Below are positions 27,691 through 36,685 of a stretch of 64,000 nt of DNA, in pieces. The translations under genes were made by a program, and so were the position numbers. The DNA is taken from assembly GCF_001686985.1 (NCBI RefSeq), contig NZ_CP015318.1, forward strand, positions 2,230,001 through 2,294,000. The letters run 5' to 3'. Position 1 is the first letter of the stretch. Every line of letters begins with the position of its first letter. This DNA comes from Mesorhizobium amorphae CCNWGS0123 (GTDB lineage: Bacteria; Pseudomonadota; Alphaproteobacteria; Rhizobiales; Rhizobiaceae). The notes beneath the pieces were generated by a model. That model was not told the DNA's origin, searched no databases, and saw only the letters and a program-made list of their open reading frames with translations.

Positions 27691-28034
27691 GAATGCCGCT
27701 GTCGGCCGGCTACGATACGCGCCGGCGACGGGAGACGAGCCCGACAATCGACCCGGGCACGACAATCGGCGCAGGCCAGACAATCGGCGCGGCATTGTCA
27801 TGCATTGCGGCGGTTCCCCCTTGGCGGTGCCGCTGATCCGCGGCTGGTTGCAGAAGCTATACCCCGCCAAGCACGCGACAAACGAAGATTGACACGGCTA
27901 TGACCATAATTTTTTTGGCCATCCTTGTCGCCGAAAGCCGCATCTTGCCGCTTCCCAGGCTTTACAGTCGTTTTGTCCGCTCCGTACCATAGTCAATCTG
28001 CCATGATCGATTACCCGCCAAGGGAGGAAACCGC
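27691..28034. other. Divergent regulatory gap between MFS and RidA-like genes
   Basis: About 340 bp without a convincing gene. The part up to 27870 is open in the MFS frame but reads as low-quality Arg-rich sequence. From 27890 the DNA becomes A/T-rich (TTGACACGGCTATGACCATAATTTTTTT), which could hold a promoter for the hydantoin operon. A strong ribosome site, AGGGAGGA, precedes ATG 28035. No clear dyad operator was found. Confidence 0.5.
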
Positions 28035-28385
28035 ATGACCATCGAACGTCTTGAGAATGGCCCACGCTTCTGCCGGGTGCTTCGCTACAACGGCACCGTC
28101 TATGTCGCCGGCCTGACGGCGGACGACCTGTCCGGCGACACCACCGCGCAGACCGAGCAAATCCTCGCCAAGATAGACACCCTTCTGGCCAAGGCCGGCA
28201 GCGACAAGTCGAAGCTTCTCAGCGCCCAGATCTGGCTGCGCGACATTGCCGATTTCGAGATGATGAATTCAGCATGGGACGCCTGGATCGACAGGAGCGC
28301 CATGCCGGTACGCGCCACGGTGGAGGCGCGCCTTGCCGGCGATCAGTATCGCGTCGAAATCATGGTCACGGCGGCTGTCGGCTGA
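28035..28385 (+). CDS. RidA/YjgF-family protein
   Basis: A 116-residue small trimeric Rid-family protein; LLSAQIWLRDIADFEMMNSAWDAWID and PVRATVEARL are typical. Canonical RidA has an Arg near the C-terminus, and ATVEARLAG with R108 matches. Such proteins hydrolyse reactive enamine/imine intermediates, e.g. from amino acid oxidation. As first gene of the hydantoin operon, with a DAO-type oxidase downstream, it may remove imines produced by that enzyme. Confidence 0.87.
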   Translation: MTIERLENGPRFCRVLRYNGTVYVAGLTADDLSGDTTAQTEQILAKIDTLLAKAGSDKSKLLSAQIWLRDIADFEMMNSAWDAWIDRSAMPVRATVEARLAGDQYRVEIMVTAAVG

Positions 28386-28417
28386 GGGGCCCGTCCGCGA
28401 AGGGGGCGGCAAAACCA

Positions 28418-29848
28418 ATGCATGAGCTGGTGATCAAAGGCGGACGCGTTGCCCTCGACGACGATTGGGCCGAATGCGACATCGGCATCGACGAGGGCCG
28501 TATCGCCGCTATCGGCAATGGCCTGTCCGGCAAATCGTTGCTGGACGCCAGCGGCCGCTGGGTCATGCCCGGCGGCATCGACGCCCATTGCCATCTCGAC
28601 CAGCCGGTCTGGGGCGGCGCGGGCAATGCCGACGACTTCGAGTCAGGCACCATCTCGGCGGCGTTCGGCGGCACGACCTGCATTGTGCCGTTCGGCATGC
28701 CGGGTCCGGACATGACCACGATTGGCGCGGTCGACCGCGCTCTCGAGCGCGCAGCGGGTCGGGCTGTGATCGACTACGGGCTGCACGCCGTGGTCACCAT
28801 GGGCACCGGCGCCGATGTCGAGGAACAGCTTGCGCAGCTCGCCGGTCGCGGCATCGCCTCGGTCAAGCTGTTCATGACCTATCAGGGTTTTGCCGTCGAC
28901 GACGACCTCTTCTTCAGGGTCCTCGACGCCGCGCACGGCCTCGGCTGGATCGTCATGGTCCATGCCGAGAACGATGCCGCCATCCGGCGCACGCGCCGGC
29001 GCCTGATCGATCTCGGCCGCACCGACATCCGCTACCATGTCGTCGCCCACAGCGAGACCATGGAGCGCGAGGCGACGCATCGCGCACTGGCCTTCGCCGA
29101 AATGACCGGCGCGCGCATGACCATCGTCCATGTCTCCTCCTGGCAGTCGGCCGAGGAGATCGCACGGGCGCGGACGCGCGGCGTCGATGTGGTCGCCGAA
29201 ACCTGCCCGCAATATTTGTTCATCGGCGCCGCCGACCTCGACCGGCCGGCGATAGATGCGGCGCGTTTTGTCTTTTCGCCGCCGCCGCGCTCGCCGCGCA
29301 GCCATGAGCATCTGTGGCAGGACTTGATCGATGGCGGCATCGACCTCTGGTCCTCCGACCATTCGCCCTATTTTTTCGCCGACAAGATCGGCGGAGCCGA
29401 AACGCCCGGTTTCACCACCACGCTGAGCGGTATTCCCGGCATCGAGACCCGCCTGCCGTTGCTGTTCTCGGAAGGGCTTCTGGCCGGTCGCCTCACGCTT
29501 GCCCGCTATCTCGACCTCACCTCGCGCAAAGCCGCATCAGTTTATGGTCTAGAGGACCGCAAGGGCAGGATCGCGGTTGGGCTCGACGCGGATCTGGCGC
29601 TATGGGATCCCACGGCGCGCTGGACGCTCGGCCACAAGGCTCTGCATTCGCGCGTCGACTTCACGCCCTACGAGGGCAAAAGCGTGACCGGCAAACCGAC
29701 CACCGTGCTGGTGCGCGGCGTGCCGGTGATCGCCGACGGCGTGCTTCGGGCGCAGCCGGGCTTCGGCCGCTTCGTAGCGAGGACAGCCGCCGACCCGGCT
29801 CAATCTGGAAAACCTGTCGAGGATACGACGCCATGGCTAGATTCCTGA
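28418..29848 (+). CDS. D-hydantoinase / dihydropyrimidinase
   Basis: A 476-residue binuclear-metal cyclic amidohydrolase hydrolysing the hydantoin or dihydropyrimidine ring to an N-carbamoyl acid. First metal motif DAHCHLDQP is near residue 56. The carbamylated lysine is in ASVKLFMTYQG near 152. MVHAENDAAI, HVSSWQSAE and WSSDHSPY supply the remaining His and Asp ligands. ATG 28418 (MHELVIKGGRV, GGGGGCGG upstream) is chosen over the long open frame from 28274. The last 16 bases overlap the next gene, which encodes the matching carbamoylase. Confidence 0.93.
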   Translation: MHELVIKGGRVALDDDWAECDIGIDEGRIAAIGNGLSGKSLLDASGRWVMPGGIDAHCHLDQPVWGGAGNADDFESGTISAAFGGTTCIVPFGMPGPDMTTIGAVDRALERAAGRAVIDYGLHAVVTMGTGADVEEQLAQLAGRGIASVKLFMTYQGFAVDDDLFFRVLDAAHGLGWIVMVHAENDAAIRRTRRRLIDLGRTDIRYHVVAHSETMEREATHRALAFAEMTGARMTIVHVSSWQSAEEIARARTRGVDVVAETCPQYLFIGAADLDRPAIDAARFVFSPPPRSPRSHEHLWQDLIDGGIDLWSSDHSPYFFADKIGGAETPGFTTTLSGIPGIETRLPLLFSEGLLAGRLTLARYLDLTSRKAASVYGLEDRKGRIAVGLDADLALWDPTARWTLGHKALHSRVDFTPYEGKSVTGKPTTVLVRGVPVIADGVLRAQPGFGRFVARTAADPAQSGKPVEDTTPWLDS

Positions 29849-30747
29849 CGATTGCGGTCTGCCAGACAGGCCCCATCCAGCGCAGCGCCTCGCGCGCCGA
29901 GACGGTCGGCCGCCTCGTCCATCTGCTGGAGAAGGCCGCTGCCGCCGGGGCGGAGATCGTGGTCTTCCCGGAGATGGCGCTGACCACCTTCTTTCCGCGC
30001 TGGCGCATCGACGACACCGCCGAGATCGAGTCCTTCTTCGAACGGTCGATGCCCGGGCCGGTAACGCAGTCTCTTTACGATGCCGCCGCCCGCTTAAAGG
30101 TCGGCTTCGCGCTCGGCTATTCGGAACTCGTTCAGGAAGACGGCCGGACGCGACGCTTCAACACCATGGACCTGGTCGGACCGGATGGCGGCTTCATCGG
30201 CCGCTACCGCAAGATGCATGTGCCGGGGTCGAGCGAGCCGGAAGCGGGCACGACCACGCATCTGGAGCGGCGCTATTTCGAACCGGGCAATCTCGGCTTC
30301 CCTGTCTTCGACTATTGCGGCGTCCGCGTCGGCATGGCCATCTGCAACGACCGCCGCTGGCCGGAGACCTACCGGATGCTCTGCCTCAATGGAGCGGAGG
30401 TGGTGCTGCTCGGCTACAACACGCCGCTGCTGCTCGACGAGGCGCCGGCACTGGCGCATCTGCGCATGTTCCACAACCATCTGCCGATGCAGGCCGGCGC
30501 CTATCAGAACACGCTGTGGGTCGCGGCCGCCGCCAAGGCGGGGCTCGAGGACGGCCAGGCGCTGATCGGCGGATCCTGCATCATCGCGCCGACCGGCGAG
30601 ATCGCGGCACAGGCGCTGTCGCTCGACGACGAGGTCATCGTCCACCGCGCTGACCTCGACCTGATCACGACCTGCCGGAAGGTCAATTTCGACTTCGCGC
30701 TTTATCGTCGGCCGGATCAGTATCGCTTGATCGCGGAACAGGTCTGA
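29833..30747 (+). CDS. N-carbamoyl-D-amino acid hydrolase (D-carbamoylase)
   Basis: A 304-residue nitrilase-superfamily amidase, exactly the length of classical Agrobacterium D-carbamoylases. The catalytic triad is visible: Glu in VVFPEMALTTFFPRW (about 47), Lys in YRKMHVPG (about 126) and Cys in MAICNDRRWPE (about 171). It removes the carbamoyl group from the product of the upstream hydantoinase, releasing a D-amino acid, ammonia and CO2. It overlaps both the hydantoinase (29833-29848) and the next start (30747). Confidence 0.93.
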   Translation: MARFLTIAVCQTGPIQRSASRAETVGRLVHLLEKAAAAGAEIVVFPEMALTTFFPRWRIDDTAEIESFFERSMPGPVTQSLYDAAARLKVGFALGYSELVQEDGRTRRFNTMDLVGPDGGFIGRYRKMHVPGSSEPEAGTTTHLERRYFEPGNLGFPVFDYCGVRVGMAICNDRRWPETYRMLCLNGAEVVLLGYNTPLLLDEAPALAHLRMFHNHLPMQAGAYQNTLWVAAAAKAGLEDGQALIGGSCIIAPTGEIAAQALSLDDEVIVHRADLDLITTCRKVNFDFALYRRPDQYRLIAEQV

Positions 30748-32084
30748 TGCCAGTGAACCTCAGTCAAGCCAGTCGAACACACGGCATAGAACCGCCTCCG
30801 GCCAATCCCTTGTCGTTGAGCGAGATCGTCGAGAACGGGCTGTGCATCGGCTGCGGACTTTGCCGGTCGCTTGCCGGCCCCGGCGCGGTCGAGATGGTCA
30901 TGACGCCGGAAGGACGCGAGCGGCCGGTGGCGAGGCAGGCGTTGGACAAGTCGACGCTGATCCAGATCAACGCCGTCTGTCCGGGAACGCGCATCGCCGG
31001 TCCGCCGCAAGCGCAGATAAGTGAAGCCGCGCTTACGGATCCCGTCTGGGGACCCGCCGAACGGCTCGTGCTCGGCTGCGCCGGAGACTCCACCGTTCGG
31101 TTCATCGGCTCTGGCGGCGGGGTGCTGACGGCGCTCGGCCAATTCCTGCTGACTTCCGGCCGCGTAAAATTCATCCTCCATGTCGCGGCATCGCGGTCGG
31201 CTCCGATGCGCAGCGAACGCCGGCTAAGCTTCGACGCCGCCTCGGTGCTTGAAGGCGCGGGCTCGCGCTATGGGCCTGCGGCGCCGCTGTTGGATTTTAG
31301 TGAAATCCTCGATCGCGGCGAACCCTTCGCGCTGATCGCCAAGCCCTGCGACGTCACCGCCGTGCGCAATCTGGCGCGGCTCGATCCGCGTGTTGACGAG
31401 CAGATGCGTTATGCGCTGGCCTTCGTCTGCGGCGGTGCCTCCGACCTGTCGAAATCGGAACAGGTGCTGCAGCGGTTTGGGCTGCGCGAGGACGAGCTCG
31501 CGCTGTTCCGCTATCGCGGGTACGGCAATCCCGGCCTCAACCGGATCGAAGCGAAGGATGGCCGCGCCTTCGAACTCAGCTACCGGCAGCTGTGGGAAGA
31601 CGAGGACAAATGGATGATCCAGCCGCGCTGCAAGATCTGCCCCGACGCCATCGGCCAACTGGCCGATATCGCCGTCTCGGACGCCTGGCTGAATGGCGGA
31701 CCGGCGGTCGAGGATGAACCGCTCAACGGCATCATCATACGCACCAGGCGGGGCGTCGAGCTGTTCGATGCGGCTGTTGCCGCCGGCGCGTTGGCGATCA
31801 AGCGCGAGACCAGCTTTGCCGAACTCGGCGAACTGCAATCGCATCAGGTGCGCAAGCGCCGCGCCGTGTGGGCCCGGCTGAAGGGCATCGAGATCGCAGG
31901 CAAGCCTGTGCCTGTGGTGACCGATCTCGCCTTGGAAGACTGCGCCCGGCAGAATGCGCTCGCCGACAATCTGACTGAGGGCCGCGGCGCCCGCGACCGT
32001 GCCCGGCGCGGCCGTTTGGGCGAGCCGCCTGCCGTATCGCGTGACGATGCCGGTGCAGCCATGTTGAAGGAAGGTTTTTTATGA
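30747..32084 (+). CDS. FrhB/F420-hydrogenase-beta-like iron-sulfur flavoprotein
   Basis: A 445-residue Coenzyme F420 hydrogenase/dehydrogenase beta-subunit family protein. The N-terminal [4Fe-4S]-type motif is LCIGCGLC with NAVCPG, about residues 32-75. The FrhB C-terminal domain includes CGGASDL, FRYRGYGNPG and CKICPDAIGQLADIAVSD, about 295. Members reduce or oxidise small molecules with FAD, sometimes with F420, and include plant chlorophyll reductases and archaeal hydrogenase/sulfite reductases. It lies, overlapping, between a D-carbamoylase and an FAD oxidoreductase. I infer an electron-transfer or double-bond reduction step in this pathway. Confidence 0.85.
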   Translation: MPVNLSQASRTHGIEPPPANPLSLSEIVENGLCIGCGLCRSLAGPGAVEMVMTPEGRERPVARQALDKSTLIQINAVCPGTRIAGPPQAQISEAALTDPVWGPAERLVLGCAGDSTVRFIGSGGGVLTALGQFLLTSGRVKFILHVAASRSAPMRSERRLSFDAASVLEGAGSRYGPAAPLLDFSEILDRGEPFALIAKPCDVTAVRNLARLDPRVDEQMRYALAFVCGGASDLSKSEQVLQRFGLREDELALFRYRGYGNPGLNRIEAKDGRAFELSYRQLWEDEDKWMIQPRCKICPDAIGQLADIAVSDAWLNGGPAVEDEPLNGIIIRTRRGVELFDAAVAAGALAIKRETSFAELGELQSHQVRKRRAVWARLKGIEIAGKPVPVVTDLALEDCARQNALADNLTEGRGARDRARRGRLGEPPAVSRDDAGAAMLKEGFL

Positions 32085-33244
32085 GCGCCGCCGAGCAGAC
32101 CGAGGTCATCGTCATCGGCGGCGGCATTGCCGGCGCCGGCGCCGCCTTCGAGATATCCCGTACTGCCAAGGTGGTTCTGCTCGAACGGGAAAGCCATTGC
32201 GGCTACCACACCACCGGCCGCTCGGCGGCGAGTTTCACCGAAAACTACGGCAATGGCATCATCCGCCGTATCGTGCTGGCGAGCCGGGCGTTCCTGACCG
32301 AACCGCCGGCTGGTTTTTCCGATTATCCGCTGCTCAGCAAGCGCGGCATGATCACAGTGGCGCGCAGCGATCAGCTCGACCTTCTGCAGCAGGAGCTGGA
32401 GACGGCGCAGGCGCTGGTTCCCTCGATCGTCGCCATGACGCCAACCGAGGCGATTGCGCGCGTGCCGGTGCTGCGCGCCGACTATCTCGCCGGCGCTTAC
32501 ATCGAACCGTATTCGATGGATATCGACGTCAACGGCCTGCACCAGGGTTTTTTGCGCGGCGCCCGTGCGTGCGGCGCGAAGATCGTCACCAATGCCGGCG
32601 TCACCGGCATCAGCCGGCAAGGCGGCCAGTGGCGGGTCGAAACGCCAGCAGGGACGTTCCTTGCGCCACGGATCGTCAACGCTGCCGGCGCCTGGGGCGA
32701 CGAGATCGCGATGATGGCCGGCGTGCGCCCGATCGGCCTGCAGCCGAAGCGCCGCACAGCCTTCAACATCCCGGCGCCCGACGGCGTCAGCATCGCCGAC
32801 TGGCCTTTGGTCAACGATGTCGGCGCCGAATTCTACTTCAAGCCGGATGCCGGCCAGTTGCTGGTCTCGCCGGCCGATGCGACGGCGTCAGCGCCGATGG
32901 ATGCCTATGCCGAGGATATCGATGTCGCGATCGGCGCCGAGCGCCTCGGCCAGGCGACGACGATCGAAGTGCAGCGCGTGTCGCGTTCCTGGGCGGGCTT
33001 GAGGACCTTCGTCGCCGACGGATCGCCGGTCGTCGGACCCGACGACGAGGTCCCGGATTTCATCTGGCTGGTCGGGCAGGGCGGTTACGGCATCAAGACC
33101 TCGCCCGCTTTGTCGCGCGTCTGCGCCAGCCTGATGGCGGGCGGCGGCCTGCCGGACGATGTCGCCAGGCAAGGCGTGGCGCTGGCCGATCTGACGCCGC
33201 GGCGGCTGCGGATCGCTCGCCTCCAGAAAGCGTTCGCGTCATGA
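32081..33244 (+). CDS. FAD-dependent oxidoreductase, DAO family (glycine/D-amino-acid/sarcosine-type)
   Basis: A 387-residue DAO-family enzyme. The FAD dinucleotide motif VIVIGGGIAGAGAAFEIS is at residue 9, with LERESHCGYHTTGRSAAS following, and the C-terminal GQGGYGIKTSPALS contacts FAD. It would oxidise an amino or N-methyl amine to an imine. The substrate is likely the D-amino acid or sarcosine released by the upstream carbamoylase. ATGA overlap with the FrhB-like gene suggests the two may exchange electrons. Confidence 0.9.
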   Translation: MSAAEQTEVIVIGGGIAGAGAAFEISRTAKVVLLERESHCGYHTTGRSAASFTENYGNGIIRRIVLASRAFLTEPPAGFSDYPLLSKRGMITVARSDQLDLLQQELETAQALVPSIVAMTPTEAIARVPVLRADYLAGAYIEPYSMDIDVNGLHQGFLRGARACGAKIVTNAGVTGISRQGGQWRVETPAGTFLAPRIVNAAGAWGDEIAMMAGVRPIGLQPKRRTAFNIPAPDGVSIADWPLVNDVGAEFYFKPDAGQLLVSPADATASAPMDAYAEDIDVAIGAERLGQATTIEVQRVSRSWAGLRTFVADGSPVVGPDDEVPDFIWLVGQGGYGIKTSPALSRVCASLMAGGGLPDDVARQGVALADLTPRRLRIARLQKAFAS

Positions 33245-34515
33245 CCAGCTTAACGACGGGCGGCAGGCTGGCCGGGCAGGTGCTGGACAGGCTGGCCGCA
33301 GCCACCACCGATGCACCGGGCATAACCCGCGTGGCTTACGGTCCGGGTGAGCGGCTTGCCCACGCAATGGTCCGCGAGGAAGCAGAAAAGCTCGGCGCAG
33401 TGGCGCGTGTCGATGCCGCCGGCAATCTCTATCTGACGCTGAAGGGCCGCAATTCCGAGCTGCCGGCGATCGTCATCGGCTCGCATCTCGACAGCGTGCC
33501 GCATGGCGGCAATTTCGATGGCGCCGCCGGCGTTGTCGCGGGGCTGGCAGTGATGGCCGAGCTTGTCGGCCAGAACATGCAGCCGTCGCGCGATCTGATC
33601 CTGCTGGCGACCCGCGCCGAGGAAGCCGTGTGGTTTCCGCTGTCCTATCCCGGCAGCGAGGCGGCGCTGGGTCTGCTGCAGCCGCGGGCGCTCGAAGCCA
33701 GGCGATCCGACAGCGGCCGCACCTTGGCCGATCATATGCTGGAGGAAGGCTTCGATCCCGACGCGGTCAGGCGTGGCGTTGCCGGCATCGACGCCAGCCG
33801 TATCGCCGCCTTCGTCGAAGTCCACATCGAGCAGGGGCCGCGTCTGGTGGCCGCCGAGGTGCCGGTCGGCATCGTCACCGGGATTGCCGGTGGATTCCGC
33901 TATGTCGATGTGAAGTGCCTCGGCGCCTATGGCCATTCCGGCGCCGAGCCGCGCTTTGCCCGTCATGACAGCGTGCTCGGCTTTGCCGATCTCGTCGCAG
34001 GCCTCGAAGCGGAGTGGGACGCGCTTGAGCGCGACGGCCATGAGGCCACCATCACCTTCGGCCGCGTGGAATCAGATCCGAGCCAGCATGGCGGCAGCCG
34101 CGTGCTCGGCGAACTCCGCTTCACGCTCGATGTGCGAAGCGCCGACGCCGCCGTGCTGGAGCGGATCGAGGCGCGGCTGCAGGCGCTCTTCGCCGAGGTC
34201 GGCACCAGGCGCGGCGTCACCTTCGAGGCCGGACCGCGTTTTACCTGGGATCCGGCGACGATGTCGCCGGCACTCATCGCCGGCCTCGACCGCGCCGCCC
34301 AGGACATGCAAATGCGTGTGCCGCATGTGCCGAGCGGCGCCGGGCACGATGCAGCGACATTTGCCAGCGCCGGTGTCCCGACCGCCATGCTCTTCGTGCG
34401 CAACGAGAACGGCAGCCACAACCCACATGAAGCGATGGACATCGCCGATCTCGACCAGGCGATCCGTCTGCTTTCCCGCTTCGTCACCGACTTCGACAAT
34501 TTGGATCAGCCATGA
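33241..34515 (+). CDS. M20-family N-carbamoyl-L-amino acid hydrolase / allantoate amidohydrolase-like
   Basis: A 424-residue Zn/Mn amidohydrolase. GSHLDSVPHGGNFDGAAGV (about residues 80-98) carries the first metal His and bridging Asp, and LLATRAEEAVWFP (about 120-132) the Glu pair. EVHIEQGP is at about 198, and HVPSGAGHDA near 368. ATG 33241 (MTSLTTGGRLAG) overlaps the preceding stop; the longer open frame from 32197 is spurious. It hydrolyses carbamoyl-L-amino acids, allantoate or similar ureido acids, complementing the D-specific enzyme in the same operon. Confidence 0.92.
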   Translation: MTSLTTGGRLAGQVLDRLAAATTDAPGITRVAYGPGERLAHAMVREEAEKLGAVARVDAAGNLYLTLKGRNSELPAIVIGSHLDSVPHGGNFDGAAGVVAGLAVMAELVGQNMQPSRDLILLATRAEEAVWFPLSYPGSEAALGLLQPRALEARRSDSGRTLADHMLEEGFDPDAVRRGVAGIDASRIAAFVEVHIEQGPRLVAAEVPVGIVTGIAGGFRYVDVKCLGAYGHSGAEPRFARHDSVLGFADLVAGLEAEWDALERDGHEATITFGRVESDPSQHGGSRVLGELRFTLDVRSADAAVLERIEARLQALFAEVGTRRGVTFEAGPRFTWDPATMSPALIAGLDRAAQDMQMRVPHVPSGAGHDAATFASAGVPTAMLFVRNENGSHNPHEAMDIADLDQAIRLLSRFVTDFDNLDQP

Positions 34516-35177
34516 ACCTTGCCGCGACTGCCTTGCTCGTCATCGACCTGCAGAACGAATACCGCCCCGGCGCCGCCTGGCCGGTCATCGGCTACGACGC
34601 GGTGCTCGCCAATGCCGCCCGCCTGATCGCGGCAGCGCGTGCGGCGGGCGTTCACGTCATCCACGCCCAGGCCTGGGTGAAGCCGGAGGAGCGCGATGGT
34701 TATGCCAGGCAGGAGGAAATCCTGACCGAGGAATTCCGCTCCGCCGTGGCCGGCAGCAATGGCGCCGAGATCTGCGCCGAGGTGGCGGCATTGCCGGGCG
34801 ATATCGTCATCCACAAGCACTGGCCGAGTTGCTTTCGCAGGACCGATCTCGCCCAGCGCCTCGCCGAACTCAAGGTCGAGAACCTGATGGTCACCGGCGT
34901 GCTCACCGACAGTTGCGTGACCGAGAGTGTGTTTGACGCCGTCTATCAGGGTTTCAGGGTCTGGTTGGTCAAGGAGGCCTGCGGCAGCATGACCGAGGCC
35001 ATGCATCGCACCGGCATGCTCGACATGGCCAACCGCCTCTATGGCGGCGGCATCCTGCGCATGCCGGAGGCGCTGAAGGCGCTGGCCGGCCAGCCTTTCG
35101 ACGGCTGGCGCTGCACGCGGCCGGTGGAATTCACCTACACGCTTGAAACCGTCGACCGGCTCTACGAAGCCTTGTGA
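34512..35177 (+). CDS. Isochorismatase-family amidase (N-carbamoylsarcosine amidase-like)
   Basis: A 221-residue cysteine hydrolase. Catalytic Asp is in LLVIDLQNEYRP (about 11), Lys in VIHKHWPSCF (about 103) and Cys in TGVLTDSCVTESV (about 136). The family includes N-carbamoylsarcosine amidase, ureidoacrylate hydrolase and nicotinamidase. In this operon a carbamoyl-amine hydrolase is the best fit. It overlaps the preceding stop by four bases and its end overlaps the 3' end of the convergent deacylase gene by 16 bases. Confidence 0.88.
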   Translation: MNLAATALLVIDLQNEYRPGAAWPVIGYDAVLANAARLIAAARAAGVHVIHAQAWVKPEERDGYARQEEILTEEFRSAVAGSNGAEICAEVAALPGDIVIHKHWPSCFRRTDLAQRLAELKVENLMVTGVLTDSCVTESVFDAVYQGFRVWLVKEACGSMTEAMHRTGMLDMANRLYGGGILRMPEALKALAGQPFDGWRCTRPVEFTYTLETVDRLYEAL

Positions 35178-36655
35178 TGGGCGCCGCAGTCGCATGCGCT
35201 GACCTTCACCGTTTTGGCTGAAGGCGAGGGGCGCAGGACGGTGCCCGGCAACGCCCCGGTCGCCTTGCCGTCGCGCCACACGGACACGCCATTGACGAAG
35301 ACATGCTCGATGCCGGCGGCTGGCTGACGCGGCTCCTCGAAGGTCGCGGTGTCGATGATCGTCTGCGGGTCGAAGACCGTCAGATCGGCGAAATTGCCCA
35401 CCGCCAGCGTGCCCCGCTCCTGGATGCCGAATTCGCGCGCCGGCAGGCCCGTCATCCGGAACACCGCCTCCTCCAGACTGAACAGGCCGACATCGCGGGC
35501 ATAGTGGCCAAGCACGCGCGGAAACGTGCCCCACAGGCGTGGATGCGGATGGATGTCGTGCGGCAGCCCGTCCGAGCCGATCATGGTGCGCGGATGGACG
35601 AGGATGGTGCGGACGTCGGTCTCGTCGAGCTGGAAATAGACGGCGCCCGCCGGCAGCAATCGTTGGCCCGCCTCGCGTTCTGAACAATTCCATTCGCGCG
35701 CAATGTCGGCGATCTCGCGCCTGGCCATCTCGGGATGCGGGTCGGACCAGGTGATCAGGATCTTCAACCCGGTGTCGCAGCGCTCCAGCCTGAGCACGGT
35801 CGAGCTTGCGGCATAGGGATAGACGTCCATGCCGATGTCCATCGTCTGCCGCGCCCGGTCGATGCGTTTCAACGACGGACCACTCTTGCCGAAATTGGCG
35901 CGACCCGTGCATTGGTGGTGCGAGATCACCAGCTTGCCGCCGGCATGGTCGGCGATGTCGATGGCCTCCTCGATCGCCTCGTCCATGGTCTCGAAATAGT
36001 TGCGCGTATGGGTGACATAGGGCCCGCCGAGGCTTGCCGCCGTTGCGGCCAGCGCCTTGACCTCTTCGGTCGAGGATTTGACGGCCGGCGGATAGTCGAG
36101 GCCGGTGCTGAGCCCGAAGGCGCCTTCAGCCATCGCCTGCGCCACGGCGTCCTGCATCAGCGCCGTCTCCGCTTCGTTCGCGGCGCGGTCGGTGACCGGC
36201 ATGCAGCGCTGGCGCAACGTCGTGTGGCCGACGAGCAGGGCAGCGTTGGTGGCGATGCCGCCTTGCTTCAGCTCGGCGACGTAGTCGGCAAAGCGGTCGA
36301 AGCGGAAATTCTCCTGGCCGCCGACCAGCGTGAACGGCGGTGGCGGTGCACTGTCCAGCAGCAGCGGGGCAAGGCTGATCCCGCAATTGCCGGCGATCAC
36401 GGTCGTCACGCCCTGGCTGATCTTCGGGTCCATGCCGTGCGGTGCCAGCAGGGCGCCGTCATCATGGGTGTGCACGTCGATGAAGCCAGGCGCCACGATC
36501 TTGCCCGCGGCGTCGATCTCCAGCGCGCCATGCGCATCGCTTAGCCCGCCGATGGCGGCGATCCTGTCGCCGGCGATGGCGAGATCGGCTTTGAAGCGCG
36601 CCGAACCGTCGCCTGAAATCAAGGTCGCATTGCGCAGGATGAGGTCATAGGACAT
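35162..36655 (-). CDS. N-acyl-D-amino-acid deacylase (amidohydrolase)
   Basis: A 497-residue metal-dependent amidohydrolase. The N-terminal beta-domain leads to PGFIDVHTHDDGALL near residue 56. VTTVIAGNCGISLAP carries the Cys and Gly-rich motif conserved in D-aminoacylases, VISHHQCTGRANFGK the His ligands, and GNFADLTVFDPQTI the C-terminal beta-domain. It releases a D-amino acid from an N-acyl derivative. It is the last gene of the 41617-35162 operon, 30 bases from the MttB-like gene. Confidence 0.9.
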   Translation of the reverse strand: MSYDLILRNATLISGDGSARFKADLAIAGDRIAAIGGLSDAHGALEIDAAGKIVAPGFIDVHTHDDGALLAPHGMDPKISQGVTTVIAGNCGISLAPLLLDSAPPPPFTLVGGQENFRFDRFADYVAELKQGGIATNAALLVGHTTLRQRCMPVTDRAANEAETALMQDAVAQAMAEGAFGLSTGLDYPPAVKSSTEEVKALAATAASLGGPYVTHTRNYFETMDEAIEEAIDIADHAGGKLVISHHQCTGRANFGKSGPSLKRIDRARQTMDIGMDVYPYAASSTVLRLERCDTGLKILITWSDPHPEMARREIADIAREWNCSEREAGQRLLPAGAVYFQLDETDVRTILVHPRTMIGSDGLPHDIHPHPRLWGTFPRVLGHYARDVGLFSLEEAVFRMTGLPAREFGIQERGTLAVGNFADLTVFDPQTIIDTATFEEPRQPAAGIEHVFVNGVSVWRDGKATGALPGTVLRPSPSAKTVKVSACDCGAHHKAS

Positions 36656-36685
36656 CAGGGCATTTTCCTCTTTCCGCAGGCCACC

